Source: Methanoregula sp. (GTDB lineage: Archaea; Halobacteriota; Methanomicrobia; Methanomicrobiales; Methanospirillaceae). Taken from it: a stretch of 14,218 nucleotides of DNA. Every line of letters starts with the position of its first letter. The first letter of the stretch is position 1. The stretch spans positions 2,008 through 16,225 of the forward strand of contig JAQTSH010000013.1 of NCBI GenBank assembly GCA_028711405.1, in the 5' to 3' direction. The position numbers were made by a program, and so were the translations under genes. Below, piece by piece: positions 6,488 to 12,615 of this stretch. The notes beneath the pieces were generated by a model that made no database searches, was not told where the DNA came from, and saw nothing but the letters and a program-made list of their open reading frames with translations.

Positions 6488-7723
6488 TTATTTTTTTGCG
6501 CTGCTCTGGATATCGAGCTGTTTCGCAAGGAGCGGGAGGAACGTCCCGGCATCGGAGACGACACCAATCGCCTGCATGGTGCCCCGGTCCATGAGTTTTG
6601 TCAGGGACGCCGGGTTGATATCGACACAGACCGTCTTCACCTTTGAGGGAAGACAGTTGCCCACCGCGATGGAATGCAGAAGTGTCGCTATCATGAGCAC
6701 CATCTGGCACCCGTTGATATGCCGGCGCATCGCATCCTGCGCTTCCATCACATCCGTGATCACATCCGGGAGAGGTCCGTCATCCCGGATTGAACCCCCG
6801 AGAACGAACGGGACATTGTGCCGGATACACTCGTACATAATCCCGCTCGACAGAATGCCTTTGTCAACCGCATTCTTGATCGAGCCGGCTCGCATGATCT
6901 CGCTGATTGCGTAGAGATGGTGACGGTGCCCGCCCATCACCGGTTTTCCGGTCGAGATGTCCATGCCAAGCGAGGTGCCGTACAGGTTATACTCAATGTC
7001 ATGGGTGGCGAGCGCGTTACCCGCAAAGAGGACATCGATGTACCCTTTACGGATCATCTCCGCGAGCGTCCTGTCCGCCCCTGTGTGGATGATTGCCGGA
7101 CCTCCCACGAGCGCAATCTTGCCGTTCTTTTTGCGGACTTCCAGGATCTCTTTTGCTATCTGGGCGATCAACGTCTCGCTCGGGCGCTCTGATGAGACCG
7201 TCCCGTGCATGAACTCAAACGTGCTGCTTGCACGGGGACGTTCCGGATAACTCACGCGGACTCCGTCTTCACCGACAACCACCAGATCTCCTTTTCTGAT
7301 CTTCCCGAGCGACATACAGCGTGCCTGTTTCTTCTCGCGATCGATCACAATTAAAAAATCCATCTCGATCGCTTCAACTGGAATCCATTCACCGGCGAAT
7401 TTTACCTGCGTCGGGTGATTGGTGGTGGTGTAGAACCCCTTGGGCACGATCCGGTTCCCTTCTGCCGGGACCAGGTTGACATCGTTCACCTCCAGGGGAT
7501 GTGCACCAAGCCGGTGGAGCTCGGAGAGGATGGAACGCAGTTTTTCGTGACTCGATGCCGCGATCCGGAGCCGGGCGTAACTATGATCGGTCTTCTTCTT
7601 ACCGATATCAAAGGTGAGGATCTCAAAATTCCCCCCCATATCCATGACCCTGTCAAAGAGCTGGGTCATGATACCGGAATCGATAATATGACCTTCAAGC
7701 TCAATCTCCTGAGACTCCACCAT
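6488..7723 (-). CDS. LOR/SDH-domain (TIGR00300) enzyme, probable archaeal ornithine cyclodeaminase type
   Basis: A 411-residue protein of the archaeal LOR/SDH bifunctional-enzyme-like family. Residues 1-110 hold the N-terminal LOR/SDH domain (EIELEGHIIDSGIMTQ, then HSYARLRI, and the HPLEVNDVNLVPAE segment); KIALVGGPAIIHTGADR (202-218) begins the Rossmann-like NAD-binding part, followed by AGNALATHDIEYNLYGTSLG (234-253), VLGGSIRDDGPLPD (307-320) and VDINPASLTKL (367-377). Relatives in methanogens are reported to have NAD-dependent ornithine cyclodeaminase activity, forming proline; that assignment is knowledge of the family and not visible here. I start at ATG 7723 (MVESQEIELEG): the 28 codons upstream do not match the family. 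No ribosome site precedes it, and a TATA-like element sits about 32 bases upstream, so the mRNA is probably nearly leaderless. Confidence 0.85.
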   Translation of the reverse strand: MVESQEIELEGHIIDSGIMTQLFDRVMDMGGNFEILTFDIGKKKTDHSYARLRIAASSHEKLRSILSELHRLGAHPLEVNDVNLVPAEGNRIVPKGFYTTTNHPTQVKFAGEWIPVEAIEMDFLIVIDREKKQARCMSLGKIRKGDLVVVGEDGVRVSYPERPRASSTFEFMHGTVSSERPSETLIAQIAKEILEVRKKNGKIALVGGPAIIHTGADRTLAEMIRKGYIDVLFAGNALATHDIEYNLYGTSLGMDISTGKPVMGGHRHHLYAISEIMRAGSIKNAVDKGILSSGIMYECIRHNVPFVLGGSIRDDGPLPDVITDVMEAQDAMRRHINGCQMVLMIATLLHSIAVGNCLPSKVKTVCVDINPASLTKLMDRGTMQAIGVVSDAGTFLPLLAKQLDIQSSAKK

Positions 7724-7750
7724 AATGAATACTACTTGGTTGAGATCCTT

Positions 7751-7760
7751 AATATGTATT
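7751..7760 (-). promoter_or_regulatory. Putative TATA box of the LOR/SDH gene, implying a leaderless mRNA
   Basis: AATACATATT on the minus strand is centred about 32 bases from the start codon. With the usual 25-base spacing, transcription would begin within about 6 bases of ATG 7723, in keeping with the missing Shine-Dalgarno sequence. Confidence 0.45.
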
Positions 7761-7803
7761 ATTATTAAAAAATGGCAGAATTGAGCCTGTTTTTGTTGGA
7801 ATG

Positions 7804-7816
7804 TCACAAATTGTGA
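7804..7816. promoter_or_regulatory. 13-bp inverted repeat upstream of the LOR/SDH gene, possible operator
   Basis: TCACAAATTGTGA has perfect 6-bp arms around one central base. It lies about 45 bases upstream of the TATA-like element and 80 bases upstream of the start codon, where an activator or repressor could bind. Only one copy is seen, so a regulatory role is a guess. Confidence 0.3.
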
Positions 7817-7915
7817 GATATTGGATCATTTACAAATCATCCTGACCGTGCCGGATACCTTCGATGGATTCTTGTATCTATGAGCGCTTGTGGCAAACTC
7901 ATCATGAACACTTGT

Positions 7916-8524
7916 TTAATCCGGCGGTTCATACCTGCGGTTAATAAACCGATCCGCTCTCGCCAGATCCGCCCGTGTGTTGACATTGATTGCTAGCCGG
8001 GGATCGAAGAGCACGAGTTGCAGTTCGTCCTGTTCTTCCAGGATCCGGTCACCGATAAGGATATTCATACCAACCGGGCACGCGAGGATCCCGTTGACGG
8101 TCTGGCTATAGCAGGGAGTCCCTGAACCCTGTGCAAGGAGGGTTGCCGGGACCCAGGTCGAACAGGCAGGTTTTCCTGAAGCCCGGTATGCAGCCTCGAT
8201 GGTGTGGAGATGATTGGGGGTGATGCACGGAATATCTGATACACAGACAAAGAGCGGACGTGTCTCTTCGAGCGCGGTGACGACCTCTACCATATCCGGA
8301 ATATAGCCATTTCCTTTCGCCCGGCAGTAGGCGATCCCCTGCGCCCGGCACCAGTTCTGGGTCATGGGTGTGCGGGAAGTGACAGCGACAACCGGTTCAT
8401 GCCCGGCGTTACAGAAGGCATCGACAATGTACGAGATCATCGGGCGATTGGAGCACAACACGAGCGGTTTTTCACCGAGATTGAGACGCCTGCCCTCGCC
8501 CCCTGCCATGATCACTGCACGCAT
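7916..8524 (-). CDS. cobY: Adenosylcobinamide-phosphate guanylyltransferase, archaeal CobY type
   Basis: A 202-residue nucleotidyltransferase. CobY replaces bacterial CobU in archaea: it transfers GMP from GTP to adenosylcobinamide phosphate, the activated intermediate for the cobamide nucleotide loop. The signature is the GTP-binding N-terminus MAGGEGRRL (6-14) followed by EKPLV (18-22); VSDIPCI (95-101) carries the acidic metal site, and NVNTRADL (180-187) closes the fold. I start at ATG 8524, with GAGG 8 bases upstream, since MRAVIMAGGEGRR is the family N-terminus; upstream codons lie in cobD. It starts 13 bp before the end of cobD, so the two are probably translated together. No CobU-like kinase motif is present. 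Cytoplasmic. Confidence 0.92.
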   Translation of the reverse strand: MRAVIMAGGEGRRLNLGEKPLVLCSNRPMISYIVDAFCNAGHEPVVAVTSRTPMTQNWCRAQGIAYCRAKGNGYIPDMVEVVTALEETRPLFVCVSDIPCITPNHLHTIEAAYRASGKPACSTWVPATLLAQGSGTPCYSQTVNGILACPVGMNILIGDRILEEQDELQLVLFDPRLAINVNTRADLARADRFINRRYEPPD

Positions 8525-9507
8525 GAAGAGAGCGCCTCGATGAGCTGCGTATTCTCTTCCCGTGTCCGCACAGCGATACGGATACTGGAGGGCAACCCAA
8601 AGGATGTACAATCCCGGACGAGGATGCCGAGTTTTTCAAGATTGTGAACCAGCGGTGTCGCCGCATGCCCACACCCGACAAGCAGGTAATTGACAGATGA
8701 CGGGTCACATAAAAATCCTAATGCGGATAATCGTCGGGAGAGCCAGGTGCGTTCAGCGCTGATCAACTCGCGGGACCGGTCAAGTGCGTCCATGTGCCGG
8801 AATGCCTGCAACGCAAAGGCTTCCGCGTACGCGTTTACGCTCCACGGTGGGCGGGCAGTTTCGATCTTTTCGATCAGTGCCGGATTACCAAACCCGTAGC
8901 CGAAACGGAGCCCGGGAACAGCAAAACTTTTTGTCAGGGACCGCAGGACAAACAGGCGATCATCTTTCACATCGACAAGGCTTTCGTCCGGTGCTGCCAG
9001 TTCGATGAATGCTTCATCGACAAACAGGAACTGATCGCAAGCGGAACCTTCCAGGATCTTTTGCATTTCGGTTTTTGTGCGCAGATGCCCGGTGGGATTA
9101 TTCGGGTTGCAGACAAACGAGACTGCGGCATCTGCCGGGGATTGTGCCCGCGTAGCACCGGCAAGTTGCGCGGACAGTTCGTACTCCCCGAATGTGGGTG
9201 TTTCAACCGAGTATTGTTTCCCTGTAGATAGCACAACAGACGAGAACACCCGGATAAGTTCTATCGATCCATTTCCGACACAACACTCGTCCGGATCGCG
9301 ACCGAACGTCAATGCAATCTGCTCTTTTAACCGGGTATAATTATTGTCCGGGTAATACGTCAGGCATTCCGGCGTGCATTCCCACTCGAATTGTGGAGGA
9401 AACGGATTGATGCTCGCGCTGAAATCCAACACCGTTTTGTGAGTTTTTTCCTGCTGCCTCTTCCCGGTTCCCCCATGCACGACACGTTTTGGAAGATCAA
9501 CAGCCAT
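8512..9507 (-). CDS. cobD: L-threonine-O-3-phosphate decarboxylase (CobD), PLP-dependent
   Basis: A 331-residue class I/II aminotransferase-fold protein. CobD decarboxylates threonine phosphate to (R)-1-aminopropan-2-ol phosphate, which is joined to adenosylcobyric acid; CobY acts next in that line. The start HGG (11-13) with LDFSASINP (27-35) is typical of CobD, as is YYPDNNYTRLK (51-61). NPNNPTG (134-140), D164 in VDEAFIE, and the PLP lysine K193 in SLTKSFAVPGLRFGYG are visible; R310 and R314 in SSIRIAVRTREEN should hold the carboxylate. Histidinol-phosphate aminotransferase is the main alternative, but the cobY neighbour and the CobD-type N-terminus argue against it. The promoter lies in the same intergenic region as that of the RHH-ftsZ pair. 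Confidence 0.9.
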   Translation of the reverse strand: MAVDLPKRVVHGGTGKRQQEKTHKTVLDFSASINPFPPQFEWECTPECLTYYPDNNYTRLKEQIALTFGRDPDECCVGNGSIELIRVFSSVVLSTGKQYSVETPTFGEYELSAQLAGATRAQSPADAAVSFVCNPNNPTGHLRTKTEMQKILEGSACDQFLFVDEAFIELAAPDESLVDVKDDRLFVLRSLTKSFAVPGLRFGYGFGNPALIEKIETARPPWSVNAYAEAFALQAFRHMDALDRSRELISAERTWLSRRLSALGFLCDPSSVNYLLVGCGHAATPLVHNLEKLGILVRDCTSFGLPSSIRIAVRTREENTQLIEALSSCVQ

Positions 9508-9546
9508 AAGAAATCCCGTATTTCGTCATTTACTGTGCTCTATACT

Positions 9547-9555
9547 GATAAATTC
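9547..9555 (-). promoter_or_regulatory. Putative cobD-cobY promoter (TATA-like)
   Basis: The minus strand reads AATTTATCA here, about 40-48 bases before the cobD ATG. A start point 25 bases downstream would leave a leader of about 19 bases. The GTCTGAC at 9562-9568 lies just upstream, like the half-sites of the neighbouring repeat cluster. Assignment by composition and position only. Confidence 0.3.
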
Positions 9556-9590
9556 GTTTTTGTCTGACGGAAAGAATCAAAGAAGAAAGT

Positions 9591-9599
9591 TTTTATACA
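9591..9599 (+). promoter_or_regulatory. Putative TATA box of the RHH regulator-ftsZ operon
   Basis: TTTTATACA, preceded by GAAAGT as a possible BRE. Transcription would begin near 9620, just before the 22-bp repeats, so a protein bound to them would sit on the start site and early leader. That is a repressor-like arrangement. Confidence 0.5.
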
Positions 9600-9628
9600 T
9601 TCGTGTTTCATTTTGGTTTATCTGGTTA

Positions 9629-9694
9629 GTCAGACATACGAAATCTCTATGTCTGACATATGAATGACAAATGGCTGACATATGTCAGAATTGA
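9629..9694 (+). repeat. Three 22-bp direct repeats, probable operator of the RHH-ftsZ operon
   Basis: Three units begin at exactly 22-bp intervals, 9629, 9651 and 9673, with cores GTCAGACATA, GTCTGACATA and GGCTGACATA; units 1 and 2 also share the bases (C/T)GAA after the core. Two palindromes are superposed: TATGTC-T-GACATA (9648-9660) and the perfect 14-mer CTGACATATGTCAG (9675-9688). GTCAGACATA (9629-9638) and TATGTCTGAC (9648-9657) are also 10-bp inverted arms around a 9-base spacer. A further GTCTGAC stands at 9562-9568 near the cobD promoter. Two helical turns between units put the sites on one face of the DNA, which suits cooperative ribbon-helix-helix dimers. The last palindrome covers the first possible start codon (9682). 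The repeats are seen directly; the binding protein is inferred. Confidence 0.75.
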
Positions 9695-9882
9695 GAGAAA
9701 AGATGATGCAGAGAATCACGTTACGGTTGCCAGAACAGCAGATCAGTCTGCTCCAGCAGATGGTGGATGCTGGCGAATACCCGAGCACCTCAGAAGCAGT
9801 GCGGGCAGCTGTTCGTGAGCTTGTTGAAAAACGGGCAAGCCGCATCATCAAGGACAACGACCAGGTTTCATTCAAAGTATGA
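9682..9882 (+). CDS. Ribbon-helix-helix transcriptional regulator, CdrS-like
   Basis: A small RHH (CopG/MetJ-type) DNA-binding protein of up to 66 residues. RITLRLPEQQISLLQQMVD forms the beta strand and first helix, GEYPSTSEAVRAAVRELVEK the turn and second helix. It stops 10 bases before ftsZ, so the two form one operon. In haloarchaea a short RHH protein, CdrS, is encoded directly before ftsZ2 and controls cell division; size, fold and place here match that arrangement, though orthology is inferred. The start is uncertain: ATG 9682, 9703 and 9706 are all in frame, and none has a strong ribosome site. MQRITLRLP from 9706 (58 residues) would fit the usual short RHH N-terminus. The 22-bp repeats next to it suggest self-regulation. 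Confidence 0.88.
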   Translation: MSELREKMMQRITLRLPEQQISLLQQMVDAGEYPSTSEAVRAAVRELVEKRASRIIKDNDQVSFKV

Positions 9883-9892
9883 GAGGGTAGAA

Positions 9893-11056
9893 ATGCAGAG
9901 CATAATTAACGATGCGTTAAAAAACGCCGAGCTGGAGAAAGAGATCAACAAGCCCGGTGCAAATGCAACTGATGATGACTTTGTGGGGCAGCCAAGAATT
10001 GTCATTATTGGATGTGGTGGAGCAGGAAACAACACCGTAAACCGTATTCACCATATGGGCGTTGCCGGTGCTGAAACGATTGCAATCAACACAGACAAGC
10101 AGCACCTGGACATGATCCAAGCGGACAAACGGATTCTAATCGGAAAATCCCTGACCAAGGGTCTCGGAGCAGGAGGATATCCGGATGTCGGGAAGCGTGC
10201 CGCTGAAATGGCTCGTCCGACACTGGAAGCAATCCTTGAATCCGCTGATCTCTGTTTTATCACAGCAGGTATGGGTGGAGGTACCGGTACCGGTTCCGCC
10301 CCGGTTGTTGCACAGATCGCAAAAGAGCAGGGTGCGATTGTGGTTGGCATGGTCAGTTACCCGTTCCAGGTTGAAAAAGCCCGGCTCATCCGTGCCGAAG
10401 AAGGTCTCGAAGCACTCGCGGCAGCCGCTGATTCAGTGATCGTTCTCGATAACAACCGGTTAAAGAACTTTGTACCAAACCTCCCGTTAGGGCAGGCATT
10501 CTCTGTAATGGACCAGCTGATCGGTGAGACCGTCAAGGGAATTTCTGAGACGATCACGGAACCGTCACTCATCAACATCGACTATGCCGACGTCCGCGCG
10601 ATCATGTCAAAGGGTGGCGTCGCGGTCATGCTCGTAGGGGAATCGAAGCAACAGAACAAAGCCGAGAGTGTCGTTCGCGAATGCCTATCCAACCCGATGC
10701 TGGATATCGATTACCGTGGCGCAACCGGCAGTCTCATCCACATCACCGGTGGTACTGATCTCACCCTGCAGGATGCAGAAGAAGTCGCGACTTCACTGAC
10801 ATACGAACTCGATCCCCATGCAGATGTGATCTGGGGCGCCCGCGTGAGAAGTGACATGGAAGGAAAGATCCGAGTACTCGCCATCATGACCGGCGTCAAG
10901 AGCGCGCAGATCCTCGGCACGCGCCAGTCCTACAAGACCATGATCAATGATATCGAGAACAAACGTGCCAACCCGAAACCGGTTGAGATGCCACAGAGCC
11001 GGCGCACGTCCTCACGGGACCAGCCAAGCGGGGGAACTCTCGACTGGGTCAACTAA
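9893..11056 (+). CDS. ftsZ: Cell division GTPase FtsZ
   Basis: A 387-residue archaeal FtsZ, the tubulin homologue that polymerises with GTP into the division ring. It has IIGCGGAGNNTVNR (38-51), the tubulin signature GGGTGTGSAP (128-137), DNNRL (186-190), and the catalytic synergy-loop residues N228, D230 and D233 in NIDYAD. A 30-residue N-terminal extension precedes the GTPase core, as is common in archaeal FtsZ1 proteins; after the core (ending near VLAIMTGVKSAQ) comes a tail rich in Pro, Arg and Ser that ends GGTLDWVN, the likely site for anchoring partners. I start at ATG 9893, with GAGGG 6 bases upstream; the longer frame back to 9767 lies inside the RHH gene. The sequence looks nearer FtsZ1 than FtsZ2, but the subtype should not be taken as settled. 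Confidence 0.97.
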   Translation: MQSIINDALKNAELEKEINKPGANATDDDFVGQPRIVIIGCGGAGNNTVNRIHHMGVAGAETIAINTDKQHLDMIQADKRILIGKSLTKGLGAGGYPDVGKRAAEMARPTLEAILESADLCFITAGMGGGTGTGSAPVVAQIAKEQGAIVVGMVSYPFQVEKARLIRAEEGLEALAAAADSVIVLDNNRLKNFVPNLPLGQAFSVMDQLIGETVKGISETITEPSLINIDYADVRAIMSKGGVAVMLVGESKQQNKAESVVRECLSNPMLDIDYRGATGSLIHITGGTDLTLQDAEEVATSLTYELDPHADVIWGARVRSDMEGKIRVLAIMTGVKSAQILGTRQSYKTMINDIENKRANPKPVEMPQSRRTSSRDQPSGGTLDWVN

Positions 11057-11564
11057 GATCGTTAATCCACACATCTGAGATAAAACGTTTCAAAAAGCAT
11101 TCTTCCCAATGATGCGGGGAATTGTTGGTTCATCCATTACCAACATCCTTTTTGCGATTATGCAGGGAAAGAAGATCAAACCCGTTCCGGATTGTCTTTT
11201 TGCCAAACCCTGTCGTTGCTCCCCGATTTTCCGGCGAAATACTTAATAATGCGCCCTTCCTTTAAAATATAGTACATTCGATCTAACTTTGCAGGGAGAA
11301 TGTGGGTGAGACCATATATTCAGGTCACACCGTGTACCGGGAGTTGAACATCATGAACCGTCTGTCGAACAAAGGCTTCGGAATGAAGTCTTATCCGAAT
11401 TTTCACCGACAATCCTTTTCTGATGTTTTTCGCCCTGCATCCTGCATGCAGAGCAGTTATGCAAGAGAACCCGGGGAACTGTTTCAAACGCCCCATGGTG
11501 TATTTCACTCTCTTGTGTTGTGCTGCACATCCCCTGCAGGGTTTCAGATGAGGAGTGGTAACGC
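11057..11564. other. Long intergenic region with a promoter and a 270-base untranslated leader
   Basis: About 508 bases between ftsZ and the coiled-coil gene. A clear TATA-like element at 11261-11270 predicts transcription from about 11291, leaving a leader of about 270 bases. The leader has two perfect palindromes, CTGCATGCAG (11442-11451) and CCCTGCAGGG (11532-11541), the second just before the ribosome site. A frame at 11302-11571 (GTG start) and its shorter version from ATG 11353 are open but encode nothing recognisable; a 14-codon frame at 11300-11344 follows GGGAG. Upstream, 11109-11246 is a 45-residue open frame without a ribosome site. None of these frames is convincing. The leader may hold an RNA element or merely spacer. 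Confidence 0.45.
11261..11270 (+). promoter_or_regulatory. Putative TATA box of the coiled-coil gene
   Basis: TTTAAAATAT, preceded by a pyrimidine-rich CCCTTCC, is the most promoter-like element in the interval. It stands about 300 bases before the start codon, far more than for other genes in this window. Confidence 0.45.
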
Positions 11565-12425
11565 ATGTTGAATGACCTGATGGAAAAAAGAAAGAAGATT
11601 CTCGCCGAATCTGAACAGCATAAAAGTCTTAGAAATGAGCTCAATGCCACTGCAAGCAAGTCTGCCCGTGAGCGCAATACATTGAATAACCAGACTCGTG
11701 AGTTTGTTGAAGAGGCGCAGAAGAACAAGGATCTCCGGGACAAGTACAACCAGGAAGTCCTGGACCTAAAAGCGCAGCGCAACGAGTTGAACGATCAGGC
11801 GAATGTTCTCTTTGAAGATATCGAAGCGTTCAAAAAAGAGCATGGTACGCTGAAGAACCGGGGGATCAAGGAGCTCCAGAAGCAGATTGAATACATGGAG
11901 TACCGCCAGCAGACAGAGGTCTTCACCACCGATAAGGAACGCGAGCTCATCGAGAAGATCAAGCAGATGAAAGGTCAGGTCAAAGAGCAGGAGGCAGAAC
12001 TTGAGCAGAACAAGGAGATGCGAACGAAGATCACCTCTGCCCGGGATTTCAGGAAGCAGGCATCCGATCTCCATGCAAAAGTGACAGAAGTGGCAGAACT
12101 TGCCCAGAAACACCACGACCTGATGGTAGAGTCCTACCGTAAAGCCGACAAGTCCCGTGAATCTGCTGATACTGCGCACAAGAGTTTTGTTGAGGCACAG
12201 GAATCCGCAGATGCCGAACACAAGTCATTTATTGCGTGCCAGAAGGAACTGCGCGACTACGATAAAGTGATTTCTGGTCTCCGCAAGAAGACAAAGAAGG
12301 TCAAGGTTACAAAAGAGCAGAAGGCAGTGCGGCAGGAAGCAGAACACCTCTTCAAGAATTTCCGTGCAGGTGAAAAACTGACAACCGACGACATCCTGCT
12401 CCTCCAGCGTTCAAAACTTATCTGA
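11565..12425 (+). CDS. Archaeal coiled-coil protein, COG1340-like
   Basis: A 286-residue, highly charged protein made almost wholly of coiled coil: heptad-like Glu/Lys/Leu patterns run from residue 1 to about 240 with a weak break near 160-170. It has no signal peptide or membrane segment. The C-terminal part (KTKKVKVTKEQKAVRQEAEH, then LFKNFRAGEKLTTDDILLLQ) is a conserved ending I associate with the archaeal COG1340 coiled-coil family; members are sometimes annotated as phosphoserine phosphatase, for which I see no DxDxT motif. Start ATG 11565 has GAGGAG 9 bases upstream. A role as a structural or scaffold protein is inference from shape alone. A T-tract follows the stop at once. Confidence 0.82.
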   Translation: MLNDLMEKRKKILAESEQHKSLRNELNATASKSARERNTLNNQTREFVEEAQKNKDLRDKYNQEVLDLKAQRNELNDQANVLFEDIEAFKKEHGTLKNRGIKELQKQIEYMEYRQQTEVFTTDKERELIEKIKQMKGQVKEQEAELEQNKEMRTKITSARDFRKQASDLHAKVTEVAELAQKHHDLMVESYRKADKSRESADTAHKSFVEAQESADAEHKSFIACQKELRDYDKVISGLRKKTKKVKVTKEQKAVRQEAEHLFKNFRAGEKLTTDDILLLQRSKLI

Positions 12426-12436
12426 AGTATAATAAT

Positions 12437-12446
12437 TTATTTTTTT
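12437..12446 (+). terminator. U-tract terminator after the coiled-coil gene
   Basis: TTATTTTTTT begins about 12 bases after the TGA, in an AT-rich stretch. This fits archaeal termination, and the next gene has its own promoter. Confidence 0.5.
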
Positions 12447-12580
12447 AAACCAGACGGTTTATTCCGTTTTTATCTTAAAGCAGAAACACTTCTGAACCGG
12501 TTCCGCTCCGGGCATGCACGCTACTTTGCAGGCATTCCGGATTCCGGGAATGTTTATGAACGGTTTTTCACGTGGACAAT

Positions 12581-12590
12581 AATTTAATAG
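12581..12590 (+). promoter_or_regulatory. TATA box of the DUF373 gene, leaderless start
   Basis: AATTTAATAG is centred about 30 bases before ATG 12616, so the transcript should begin within a few bases of the start codon. No ribosome site precedes that ATG, which fits leaderless translation. Confidence 0.5.
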
Positions 12591-12615
12591 ATTTACTGCG
12601 ATTTTATCTATACGA

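Noticed and set aside
6362..6646. Plus-strand frame of 94 codons
   Set aside because: No ribosome site, and more than half of it runs antisense through the LOR/SDH gene.
7724..7807. N-terminal extension of the LOR/SDH protein
   Set aside because: The 28 extra codons include a hydrophobic run not found in the family, and they cross the predicted TATA element.
8525..8611. N-terminal extension of CobY
   Set aside because: The extra 29 codons lie within cobD, and MRAVIMAGGEGRR is the normal family start.
9629..9694. CRISPR array or plasmid origin iterons
   Set aside because: The units are short, contiguous without spacers, and sit between a promoter and a regulator gene; no cas or replication gene is near.
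11302..11571. 89-codon frame (GTG start) before the coiled-coil gene
   Set aside because: Composition is not protein-like (many Ser, Phe, Cys) and nothing is recognised; kept only as part of the leader description.
11565..12425. Phosphoserine phosphatase annotation
   Set aside because: The protein is almost all coiled coil and lacks the DxDxT phosphatase motif.
12534..12553. Imperfect inverted repeat CATTCCGGATTCCGGGAATG
   Set aside because: A single imperfect hairpin far from both a stop and a promoter, without a T-run; no function can be supported.
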